DNA of 10,095 nt from positions 1 to 10,095 of the forward strand of contig CANQUO010000066.1 in the NCBI GenBank assembly GCA_947627085.1, written 5' to 3'. The DNA is from an uncultured Oscillospiraceae bacterium (GTDB lineage Bacteria > Bacillota > Clostridia > Oscillospirales > Oscillospiraceae). The position numbers and the translations under genes are program-made. Under the pieces are notes generated by a model. That model saw nothing but the letters and a program-made list of their open reading frames with translations, was not told the origin of the DNA and made no database searches. Of the stretch, positions 1 to 4,501 are shown piece by piece. Each line of letters begins with the position of its first letter. Position 1 is the first letter of the stretch.

Positions 1-291
1 ACCCCCTCAATCGTCGAACCGCCCAAACCGTCCCCCGTCCCCAAGACCCGCGCCCCCAAATTCACCCCCTACACCGGCAAGATCCGCAAATCCGGCACCG
101 GCGGGATATACCAGATAAACGATCAGCTGTTTGAGGGTCGCTACACCCCCACCAACGCCCAAGGCAAGCGCGAGGTCCACACCGTCTACGCCAAAACCCG
201 CGAAGAAGTGGAGCCCATGCTGGAGAAGATGATCGGGGAGGTGAGGGAGAGGATAAGGCTGGAGAAGGAGGGCAAAAAGTACACTGCCTAA
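1..291 (+). CDS. C-terminal fragment of a protein with an integrase-type arm DNA-binding domain (5' end outside window)
   Basis: Frame 1 is open from the first base to a TAA at 289-291, giving 96 residues with no start codon needed, so this is the 3' end of a gene entering from the left. Residues 1-25 are rich in Pro, Lys and Thr and look like a linker. Residues about 27-90 read GKIRKSGTGGIYQIND, then FEGRYTP, GKRE, VYAKTREEVEPMLEKMI, then a charged helix. That order (Gly-rich strand, aromatic/E-GRYT strand, GKR, V-Y-x-KT-xx-E helix) matches the small N-terminal arm-binding domain of tyrosine recombinases such as Tn916-type integrases. Here it ends the protein, so the parent may be a DNA-binding protein, not a full recombinase; no catalytic domain can follow it. 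The strong codon bias and clean end argue that it is coding. The parent protein's identity is uncertain. Confidence 0.7.
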   Translation, partial: TPSIVEPPKPSPVPKTRAPKFTPYTGKIRKSGTGGIYQINDQLFEGRYTPTNAQGKREVHTVYAKTREEVEPMLEKMIGEVRERIRLEKEGKKYTA

Positions 292-299
292 TCTAAAAA
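280..299 (+). repeat. Direct repeat, left copy (19 of 20 bases match 2554-2573)
   Basis: The bases tacacWgcctaatctaaaaa occur here (W=t) and again at 2554-2573 (W=a). The left copy covers the last codons and stop of the arm-domain gene (Tyr-Thr-Ala-stop) and the first bases after it. In the right copy the same frame also reads Tyr-Thr-Ala-stop. The copies are about 2.27 kb apart and flank the minus-strand genes and the TraX remnant. This could be an attachment-site or recombination scar, or a shared gene end. Confidence 0.5.
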
Positions 300-346
300 G
301 GCGAAAACGGGCAGCGGACATAGGTTTTTCCCGGATGCCCGCTGCC
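300..346 (-). terminator. Hairpin terminator for the 453-833 unit
   Basis: An 8-bp perfect stem, ggcagcgg at 310-317 and ccgctgcc at 339-346, encloses a 21-base loop. Read on the minus strand it is followed by CGTTTTCGCCTTTTT, a broken T-rich tract, which suits termination of the minus-strand gene. The loop is long, so efficiency is uncertain. Confidence 0.5.
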
Positions 347-370
347 GGAAAGTCCGTTCAATTACATTTT

Positions 371-460
371 TCATTTGCTGTAATCAAAATCGTAGGAGTC
401 TGGTTTGACGCCGGCGTCCTCCGGCGTTTCGCGGAAATCTTTTTCCCACGACCTATTCAA
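371..460 (-). CDS. 29-aa ORF overlapping the stop of the 126-aa gene (coupled small protein or frameshifted C-terminus)
   Basis: On the minus strand a TTG at 460-458 precedes the TAG (455-453) of the upstream gene by two bases, and the frame runs 29 codons to a TGA at 373-371. The peptide begins with a start-like TTG, then NRSWEKDF, RETPEDAGVKP and DSYDFDYSK. Its composition (charged, Trp and Tyr present, no rare-codon clusters) looks like real protein. Either it is a small protein translated by coupling to the upstream gene, or the two frames were once one gene: removing a single base at the TAG would fuse them. No separate ribosome binding site is visible. I cannot decide between the two from one sequence. 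Confidence 0.4.
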   Translation of the reverse strand: MNRSWEKDFRETPEDAGVKPDSYDFDYSK

Positions 461-833
461 TCGGTACCGTCAGACCGAGAAATGTGAACGTCATGCGCAC
501 GCGGTCGCCGATGAGGGGGTAAATCTCAATGTTGTCCGCAAGGCTGGCGGCGCGGGAGAAGAGGGGCAGGCGGTAAAACTCCAGCGACTCCCCCTCCAGG
601 GAGATGAAGCCTGTGGATTTGAAGGGCTCATGGAGCGCGTAGGTGAGACGCACGCCCTCCATGTCGCGGGTGAGCGCCCGCAGGAGAGCGTAGGCGGCCT
701 CGATTTTGGCGTATTTGGCGAGGTTCAGCACGCTGGCCCGCCGCTCGTTTGCTAAAATCAGGGCCGTCAAGCCGTCCAAAATCTGCTCCTGCTCCGCATC
801 TAAAGTGAAGTCCTCTCTTGCATTCTCTGTCAT
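453..833 (-). CDS. Hypothetical protein, 126 aa
   Basis: ATG at 833 is preceded on the minus strand by AAAGGAG with about 7 bases of spacing, a strong ribosome binding site, so this start is well supported. The protein is soluble, with no signal peptide or membrane segment. Residues 1-60 are predicted to be largely helical (AEQEQILDGLTALILANE, then KIEAAYALLRALTRD). Residues 60-126 look like a beta-rich half (VRLTYALHEP, STGFISLEGESLEFYRLP, NIEIYPLIGDRVRMTFTFLG). I do not recognise the family. It stands alone on this strand apart from the 29-aa frame touching its stop, and ends at the hairpin at 300-346. The abrupt IE-TAG end followed by coding-like sequence in another frame raises the possibility that it is a truncated form of a longer protein. 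Confidence 0.75.
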   Translation of the reverse strand: MTENAREDFTLDAEQEQILDGLTALILANERRASVLNLAKYAKIEAAYALLRALTRDMEGVRLTYALHEPFKSTGFISLEGESLEFYRLPLFSRAASLADNIEIYPLIGDRVRMTFTFLGLTVPIE

Positions 834-994
834 AAAAAATCTCCTTTCAAATTTGAGTTTGGCAGGCGTAGCCGCCCGCCCTTCCGCTTACTTACCGCGA
901 AGGGGGGACCCCCTCAATGTATAACCGTGCCGGGTTGTCAGCGGGAGAGGCGAGCGAGAGAAAAAGAGAGGATAAAATGACGCCAAAAAATACG

Positions 995-1030
995 AAAAAC
1001 GGCGCGGAAATCCACTCCGTGCCGTTTTTT
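995..1030 (-). terminator. Strong hairpin terminator of the methyltransferase gene (probably bidirectional)
   Basis: The arms at 995-1008 and 1016-1029 form a 14-bp stem with a single G-T pair and a 7-base loop. On the minus strand the stem ends in TTTTT and is soon followed by a second T6 run, a classic intrinsic terminator placed just after the stop of the methyltransferase. The plus strand also ends in T6, so it could work both ways. Confidence 0.85.
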
Positions 1031-1045
1031 CATGGCTAAAAATTT

Positions 1046-1777
1046 TTATTGCAATTTTATCGCTCTGATGAGCAGCATCATGGGTCGGCGCATCTCGTCG
1101 GCCATACCGGGCAGGGCCAACATCTCCACGGACGGCTGGGCTTCCTCGACGTGGTCGATGGTGAAGCCGGCGCGGCGGAGGCCTGTCAGGATTTGCGTCA
1201 GGGTGTGGTGGAATTTGAGGACCGGCTGGCCGAGGAAAACGGTCTCACGGGGACCGGGGTAGAAGTAGTTATCAACGGGCCACGCCGCAGGTACACCGTT
1301 CTCATTCAATAGCCACTCCTGCCGGACACCGGCGGTGAAAACAGGGTGTTCGATGTTAAAAAGGAATGTGCCTCCGGGCTTCAAAGCGCGATAAACCTTC
1401 TCAAAAATTAATTCCAGATCGGGCACATAGTGGAGGACGAGGTTGGAGATCACCAGGTCGAATGCGGCTGTTGGGTAATCGTATTCCTCCAAATCGCAGA
1501 CCCGGTAGGTGACGCGCGGGTCCGCATTGCGCGCCTCTGCCTCCTGAATCATCCGCTGGCTCTGGTCGATACCCAGCACCGAGGCTGCGCCGTGGTCGGC
1601 AGCATATTTGCAGTGCCAGCCGTAGCCGCAGCCCAGATCCAGCACGACCTTGCCCGTGAGCGTTGGGATGAGCGGCTCAAGCTGATGCCATTCCCCGGCG
1701 GCGGAAAGCCCCTCCCGGCTCCGGGGCATTTGGGCGTAGGCGGTGAAAAAATCGTCGGTGTCGTAGAGATTTTTCAT
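1046..1777 (-). CDS. Class I SAM-dependent methyltransferase, 243 aa
   Basis: The protein is a Rossmann-fold methyltransferase of the UbiE/biotin-synthesis (BioC) kind. Motif I is VLDLGCGYGWH at residues 45-55, the acidic end of strand 2 is GIDQS at 69-73, the motif II region is FDLVISNLVLHYV at about 106-118, and the post-motif helix is YRALKPGGTFLFNIEHPVF at 129-147. The C-terminal 90 residues hold the substrate-side part, with a lid-like VEEAQPS and GMADEMRRP. The substrate cannot be named; small-molecule targets are usual for this shape. I chose ATG at 1777 because GAGGT lies 8 bases upstream; an in-frame TTG five codons earlier would sit on top of that site. It is monocistronic and ends at the terminator at 995-1030. 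The TraX remnant lies directly upstream on the same strand. Confidence 0.92.
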   Translation of the reverse strand: MKNLYDTDDFFTAYAQMPRSREGLSAAGEWHQLEPLIPTLTGKVVLDLGCGYGWHCKYAADHGAASVLGIDQSQRMIQEAEARNADPRVTYRVCDLEEYDYPTAAFDLVISNLVLHYVPDLELIFEKVYRALKPGGTFLFNIEHPVFTAGVRQEWLLNENGVPAAWPVDNYFYPGPRETVFLGQPVLKFHHTLTQILTGLRRAGFTIDHVEEAQPSVEMLALPGMADEMRRPMMLLIRAIKLQ

Positions 1778-1824
1778 AGAGTAAGACCTCAAATCAGAAT
1801 CAACATCAGAATACTACACCCGTA

Positions 1825-2030
1825 TCAGGCGTACCGGAGCTTTTTGGAGTGCGGCCCCTGCCTGCCGTTGTAGAGGAAGATGGGAATGAGCGCCAGGACC
1901 GCGAAGCCCTGCTCCGGCAGGGTGAAGGGTCAGCTCATAGACAAGGCCGCCTATAAGCTCCCAGTTGATGAACCGGATGCCCAAAATCTCATCGATCCAT
2001 CCGATTATTGTGTGCTCACAGTCTATACCA
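1825..2030 (-). pseudogene. TraX-like acyltransferase remnant (frameshifted C-terminal piece)
   Basis: On the minus strand, 1929-1828 reads PFTLPEQGFAVLALIP followed by IFLYNGRQGPHSKKLRYA and then a TGA at 1827-1825. EQ-F-LAL-P-LYNG-G followed by KY is the characteristic end of the last helices of TraX family membrane proteins, which would normally continue into FYxFYPxHL; here it stops. Just upstream, in a different frame, 2030-1930 reads DEILGIRFINWELIGGLVYEL, which joins the TraX frame after a shift of one base. There is no start codon or ribosome binding site and only about a quarter of the usual length (200-250 aa) remains. TraX proteins are multi-pass membrane acyltransferase-like proteins, common in Firmicutes. 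This copy is surely non-functional. The upstream boundary is approximate. Confidence 0.65.
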
Positions 2031-2063
2031 TTTTTCCGCCTTTTTCAACCATAATGATATGGG

Positions 2064-2092
2064 TTTCATTTTGCAAATGAGTATGATATAAT
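2064..2092 (+). promoter_or_regulatory. Extended -10 promoter for the 57-aa gene
   Basis: A perfect TATAAT at 2087-2092 is preceded by TGA, making an extended -10 element. A weak -35 (TTTCAT, 2064-2069) lies 17 bases upstream. The gene start at 2141 follows about 40 bases after the expected transcription start. Confidence 0.65.
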
Positions 2093-2140
2093 GTATTTAT
2101 TCAGGCTTGCGCCGGAAAATCATGATGTGGAGGTCGCCCC

Positions 2141-2314
2141 ATGGAGCCGATGGATCTGATACGGGATAAGTTTTCGCAGGACTGCTCGATCGAAACAGTC
2201 CTACATCTGCTCAAGACGCATTTTGATATGTCTGAGGAGGAAGCACGCACTGAGATCGATGAATATTTTGAAATCGTGGAGTGGATGGATAAGCACCGGG
2301 ACACATCGAAATAA
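2141..2314 (+). CDS. Small acidic protein, 57 aa, unrecognised
   Basis: ATG at 2141 has GGAGGT at 2129-2134, six bases upstream, and an extended -10 promoter about 50 bases upstream, so expression signals are better than chance. The protein runs from MEPMDLIRDKFSQDC through VLHLLKTHFDMSEEEAR to EIDEYFEIVEWMDKHRD. It appears entirely helical and negatively charged, with the pattern of a two-helix bundle: a helix, a loop around HFDMSEE, and a second amphipathic helix with W48. No membrane segment or metal motif is visible. A second in-frame ATG at 2150 is possible but further from the binding site. I do not recognise the family; small helical proteins of this sort are often adaptor, anti-activator or toxin-partner proteins, but nothing here proves that. 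Confidence 0.65.
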   Translation: MEPMDLIRDKFSQDCSIETVLHLLKTHFDMSEEEARTEIDEYFEIVEWMDKHRDTSK

Positions 2315-2419
2315 AACTCCGGGGACAACGCCTTTCCCAAACGCAATTCGAACGCAAACCCCTTGCCTTTTCCGCGCTTTTGTTGTGCTCTCCGTGGTGA
2401 ATAATTTGGAGGTGCAACA

Positions 2420-2539
2420 ATGTACACAAAGAAATGCGCGGTCATGAACGTCATCGGCAACAAGGCCGGCAGCTCGGCGCAGGTATTCCGGGTGTGGGTC
2501 CGGGAGGACCGTGAAATGGCGATGAGAGACAAGAAGTAG
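2420..2539 (+). CDS. 39-aa ORF, possibly a truncated AbrB/SpoVT-type protein
   Basis: ATG at 2420 follows GGAGGT with 7 bases of spacing, an excellent ribosome binding site. The product starts MYTKKCAVMNVIGNKAGSSA and then FRVWVREDREMAMRD before TAG at 2537-2539. The start (short charged strand, then N-K-A-G-S/G-S/T-A and an F-R-V strand) resembles small clostridial swapped-hairpin AbrB-like DNA-binding proteins, which are usually 60-90 aa. If so, this copy is cut short. Downstream, another frame stays open from 2515 to a TAA at 2563-2565, ending in the Tyr-Thr-Ala-stop shared with the arm-domain gene, which is consistent with a frameshift. The family assignment is a weak resemblance only; the 105 bases between this and the 57-aa gene show no clear promoter. 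Confidence 0.4.
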   Translation: MYTKKCAVMNVIGNKAGSSAQVFRVWVREDREMAMRDKK

Positions 2540-2553
2540 GAGACAGCGAGATT

Positions 2554-2573
2554 TACACAGCCTAATCTAAAAA
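2554..2573 (+). repeat. Direct repeat, right copy (matches 280-299)
   Basis: Nineteen of 20 bases agree with 280-299. This copy lies just after the 39-aa ORF and ten bases before a strong inverted repeat. The left copy is likewise followed about ten bases later by a hairpin, though the two hairpin sequences differ. Confidence 0.5.
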
Positions 2574-2583
2574 AGAACATCAC

Positions 2584-2623
2584 AAATTACTGCCGCCCAA
2601 AATTACTTGGATGGCAGTAATTT
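2584..2623 (+). terminator. Large inverted repeat, possible bidirectional terminator
   Basis: The arms aaattactgcc (2584-2594) and ggcagtaattt (2613-2623) pair perfectly over 11 bp, and the loop holds a second nested CCAA/TTGG stem. There is no run of T after it on either strand beyond the TTT of the arm, so termination is plausible but not certain. It sits directly before the -35 box of the next gene (2626), so it could also be a regulator binding site. Confidence 0.45.
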
Positions 2624-2625
2624 AA

Positions 2626-2654
2626 TTGTATTTCCTCATTTCCTGTGCTATGAT
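2626..2654 (+). promoter_or_regulatory. Sigma-A-type promoter for the EF-hand/acidic protein gene
   Basis: TTGTAT (2626-2631) and TATGAT (2649-2654) are separated by exactly 17 bases, and TGC precedes the -10 as an extended element. Expected transcription starts near 2661, giving a leader of about 60 bases before the ATG at 2722. Confidence 0.75.
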
Positions 2655-2721
2655 GGGTACGAAAACCCCTCTCACACTGTTAAGCCCTTCGCTTCGCGAG
2701 TACGGAAAGGAAGTCGGCAAT

Positions 2722-3660
2722 ATGGGAAAGAAGAAAAGCGGCGGCTTGTTTGGCAGATTATTCGATTTCAACGGCGACGGCAAAACCGACCCTGGTGAGG
2801 AGTGGATCGCGTATAAGATCTTCGAGGAAACCGCCAAGGAGGAGAAGGAGGAACCGGAGGACGATTGGCAGAGCCCCTGCGGCGACGAGCTCGATTCCTT
2901 TGACGAGGCGCTTTATGACCGGGAAAAAGCGGAGCGGGAGGAGCAGGAACGCCAAAAATACGACTGGCGCGAAACGTGCGACGACAATGACTACGGCATT
3001 GACCCGGAGGACTTCGAAACGGAAGAGGAATATGAGGAGGCAATCGAGGAGCGAGAACAGGACTGGGCCGAATATCTGCCGATGGATGTATCGGAGCAGG
3101 CGGAGGAGCTGGGGCTTGACCCCAACGATTATTTTTCTGAGGAGGAATTCCTGGAGGAGCTGAGGGCCAGGAAAAGCGCCCGCGAGGCCCCCGTCCGCCA
3201 AAAGCCGGCGACCCGATCAAATCTGGCGTTGGCAAGGAGCCTGAGTACTGGCCGGAGAACTTCCGTGATCAACGCGCTGCGCAAAGGTTTCCCGGACGAA
3301 AAGCTCACGCTTGTGGCGCGCATCAGCATGGACCCGCTGGATGGGGCCTGCGAAAAGTGCGTCTACGTTCTGGAGCATGTCAGGAACCAGGACGGGAAAT
3401 GGGTGCTGGCCTACACAAGCGGCACCGCCGCGAAAAAAGGCTCTCCGGAGGTGCGTTTCACCGGCAGCCAGGAAATGGCCCTGCGCAGCATCGTCAGGAT
3501 ACAGGGCATTGCGGGCGTGCTCTTCCGTTCCCAAACGAAGTCGTTTTATCTGGACAAGCAGGCGATCATAGACCTTTTGAAGGAGTTCCCTGTCCGCGAC
3601 TCCGCCTGGGACGCGATTTGCGCAAGGAGGACCGTCGCCGCGCCGAAAAAGAGAAAATAA
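2722..3660 (+). CDS. EF-hand-containing, highly acidic protein, 312 aa, function unknown
   Basis: Residues 1-14 are a basic/Gly leader (MGKKKSGGLFGRLF), followed at 15-26 by DFNGDGKTDPGE, a canonical EF-hand calcium loop with D, N, D, G, D and E at the usual ligand positions, then a helix (EWIAYKIFEETAKEEKEE). Residues about 40-165 are extremely rich in Glu and Asp, with many D/E-Y/F pairs and a DPEDFETEEEYEE motif echoed later as DPNDYFSEEEFLEE, so an internal repeat of a short acidic helix is likely. After a basic linker near 170-200 (RKSAREAPVRQKPATRS), residues 205-305 form a separate basic domain of mixed strands and helices. No signal peptide or membrane segment. The start at 2722 is preferred over the upstream TTG at 2626 because that TTG lies in the -35 box and AAGGAAG precedes the ATG. 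Monocistronic, ended by the hairpin at 3678-3720. Such proteins are seen in gut clostridia but their role is unknown to me. Confidence 0.85.
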   Translation: MGKKKSGGLFGRLFDFNGDGKTDPGEEWIAYKIFEETAKEEKEEPEDDWQSPCGDELDSFDEALYDREKAEREEQERQKYDWRETCDDNDYGIDPEDFETEEEYEEAIEEREQDWAEYLPMDVSEQAEELGLDPNDYFSEEEFLEELRARKSAREAPVRQKPATRSNLALARSLSTGRRTSVINALRKGFPDEKLTLVARISMDPLDGACEKCVYVLEHVRNQDGKWVLAYTSGTAAKKGSPEVRFTGSQEMALRSIVRIQGIAGVLFRSQTKSFYLDKQAIIDLLKEFPVRDSAWDAICARRTVAAPKKRK

Positions 3661-3677
3661 GATCCCCCCAGAAACAA

Positions 3678-3720
3678 CCAAAATAGCACTCTTTCCGTCA
3701 AAGAAAGAGTGCTATTTTGG
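3678..3720 (+). terminator. Strong intrinsic terminator after the EF-hand protein gene
   Basis: The arms at 3678-3694 and 3704-3720 pair perfectly over 17 bp with a 9-base loop. The stem carries A4 at its base on one side and T4 on the other, so it can terminate transcription from either strand. It begins 18 bases after the stop codon. Confidence 0.85.
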
Positions 3721-3953
3721 AGTAAGTGGTTAAAACTCCTACTTTTTAGAAAGGCTTTTGACGCGAGGTTTTTGAAAATCTGCCAGAAGGAATAAAATAT
3801 GTGTGACAATAGGCGATTGTTTTTTTATGAGAAACCGCTGTCTAAAAACCGTGCTTCTCACGAAAGTTTAGTTTGCGAAAATGGGGAGTTTTGATTATTA
3901 TCTGATTTCTGCTGTTTTCAAATTTTCTTACTCCCGCAACGGTTTTCAAAAAG
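3721..3953. other. Gene-poor AT-rich spacer
   Basis: Between two terminators lies an AT-rich stretch with no convincing gene. The only candidate is a 31-codon plus-strand ORF at 3799-3894 with AAGGA eight bases before its ATG; its composition is unremarkable and I do not call it. No repeat or RNA structure stands out. Confidence 0.5.
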
Positions 3954-3998
3954 ACGCGCCCCCGTTTTCGATAAAAAAGTTCGAAAACGGGGGCGCGT
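3954..3998 (-). terminator. Terminator of tRNA-Pro
   Basis: An 18-bp perfect stem (3954-3971 with 3981-3998) with a 9-base loop begins five bases after the CCA end of the tRNA. Read on the minus strand it is followed by CTTTTTG, the expected T run. Confidence 0.9.
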
Positions 3999-4003
3999 TC
4001 ATC

Positions 4004-4080
4004 TGGTCCGAGTGGTGGGATTCGGACCCACGTTCTCTTGCTCCCAAAGCAAGCGCGATACCAAGCTTCGCTACACCCGG
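4004..4080 (-). tRNA. tRNA-Pro, anticodon UGG
   Basis: Read on the minus strand, the 77-base gene folds as a full cloverleaf. The acceptor CCGGGTG pairs with CACTCGG with one G-U. The D-arm contains AGCTTGGTA. The anticodon stem CTTGC/GCAAG frames the loop TTTGGGA, giving anticodon TGG. The T-arm GTGGGTCCGAATCCCAC is perfect, and CCA is encoded. The anticodon and the A-GGG loop are typical of bacterial proline tRNA. A strong terminator follows immediately, and a near-consensus promoter (4419-4447) lies upstream beyond a decayed tRNA-like copy, so both would be on one transcript. Confidence 0.93.
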
Positions 4081-4100
4081 ATATTCAATTTTTCGCGGTT

Positions 4101-4120
4101 GTGGTCAACTATGTGGTCAA
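4101..4120. repeat. Paired GTGGTCAA boxes next to tRNA-Pro (degenerate second set at 4284-4303)
   Basis: GTGGTCAA occurs at 4101-4108 and 4113-4120, starting 12 bases apart. At 4284-4291 the same box recurs, with a decayed partner GGGTTTGA at 4296-4303, again 12 bases on. Each pair lies about 20 bases upstream of a tRNA-Pro 5' end. The pairing at one-turn spacing suggests a protein binding site, but it may only be a passenger of the duplication. Confidence 0.4.
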
Positions 4121-4190
4121 GCCACTTTTTGCGGAGACTTTTGTGGGGAGTGAAAATGGGAAAACGATTAGAGCTGTGCGGGTTTTTCGC

Positions 4191-4265
4191 GGTGGGTGCT
4201 GAATTGCGCGGCGACGATGTTACCCGCTCCCAAATGTCGCGCCCTACCAACTGGGCTACACCCGG
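4191..4265 (-). pseudogene. Decayed tRNA-Pro-like sequence, upstream tandem copy
   Basis: On the minus strand the first 40 or so bases match a proline tRNA: acceptor CCGGGTG, D-arm GCCC-AGTTGGTA-GGGC and the left of an anticodon arm with loop TTTGGGA (anticodon TGG). After that the copy breaks down: the 3' half of the anticodon stem is GCGGG where TGTCG is needed to pair with CGACA, and no GTTCRANYC T-loop can be found. The 3' end retains CACCC-ACC, so five acceptor pairs could still form over a length of 75 bases. The bases ATATCCGGGTGTAGC at its start are identical to those at the start of the intact tRNA, and the upstream GTGGTCAA boxes also match, showing a tandem duplication of about 185 bp. 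Confidence 0.65.
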
Positions 4266-4418
4266 ATATTTGGGTTTGGGGGTGTGGTCAAATATGGGTT
4301 TGACTACATTTTTGGTGGATGGGGAAACGGGGGCTTGCAGTAGTGCGGGGGTGGGGTTTGATGGGACGGTGATTTGCGTTTCCGCGCCCAAAAAGGATAT
4401 GGAGATGGCGACTGAGGT

Positions 4419-4447
4419 ATTATAATACATTTTTGAGGTTTTGGCAA
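4419..4447 (-). promoter_or_regulatory. Near-consensus promoter upstream of the tRNA-Pro region
   Basis: On the minus strand TTGCCA (4447-4442), a 17-base spacer and TATAAT (4424-4419) form an almost perfect vegetative promoter. The -10 lies within a 12-bp palindrome, GTATTATAATAC. Transcription would start near 4412, pass the decayed tRNA copy, then reach tRNA-Pro and its terminator. It is back to back with the trmB promoter. Confidence 0.8.
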
Positions 4448-4455
4448 GGGGTGGG

Positions 4456-4484
4456 TTGGCTTTTTTGGTGGGGCGTGGTAAAAT
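4456..4484 (+). promoter_or_regulatory. Promoter of the trmB-Nudix operon
   Basis: TTGGCT (4456-4461), a 17-base spacer and TAAAAT (4479-4484), preceded by TGG as an extended -10, lie just before the trmB ribosome binding site. The resulting leader would be very short, about 10-12 bases. Confidence 0.6.
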
Positions 4485-4501
4485 AGTGGGGAGGTGAGCT
4501 T

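Noticed and set aside
407..418. 12-bp perfect palindrome GACGCCGGCGTC
   Set aside because: It lies inside the 29-aa ORF, is GC-rich and occurs once; a chance or codon-driven palindrome is sufficient.
834..994. Possible promoter (CTGACA ... TATACA) or repeat in the GC-rich spacer upstream of the 126-aa gene
   Set aside because: The spacing between the boxes is too short for a standard promoter, and I could not match the sequence to the repeat copies A-C with confidence.
1430..1873. 147-aa plus-strand ORF antisense to the methyltransferase
   Set aside because: It lies wholly opposite a well-supported gene with diagnostic SAM motifs and has no expression signals.
2758..3235. Long antisense ORFs (147 and 155 aa) opposite the acidic protein
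   Set aside because: They mirror the Glu/Asp-rich codons of the real gene as Leu/Pro/Arg-rich frames, lack ribosome sites, and the plus-strand gene has a clear promoter and start.
3799..3894. 31-codon plus-strand ORF with AAGGA before its ATG
   Set aside because: It is short, AT-rich, has no convincing promoter and no recognisable pattern; chance ORFs of this size are expected.
4012..4425. 137-aa plus-strand ORF over tRNA-Pro
   Set aside because: Antisense to the tRNA and its decayed copy; no ribosome site; composition unlike a protein.
4071..4430. 119-aa minus-strand ORF across the tRNA region
   Set aside because: It starts inside the -10 palindrome and translates the decayed tRNA (VAQLVGRDIWERV is a known tRNA-shadow peptide), then runs into the intact tRNA. 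It has no ribosome site.
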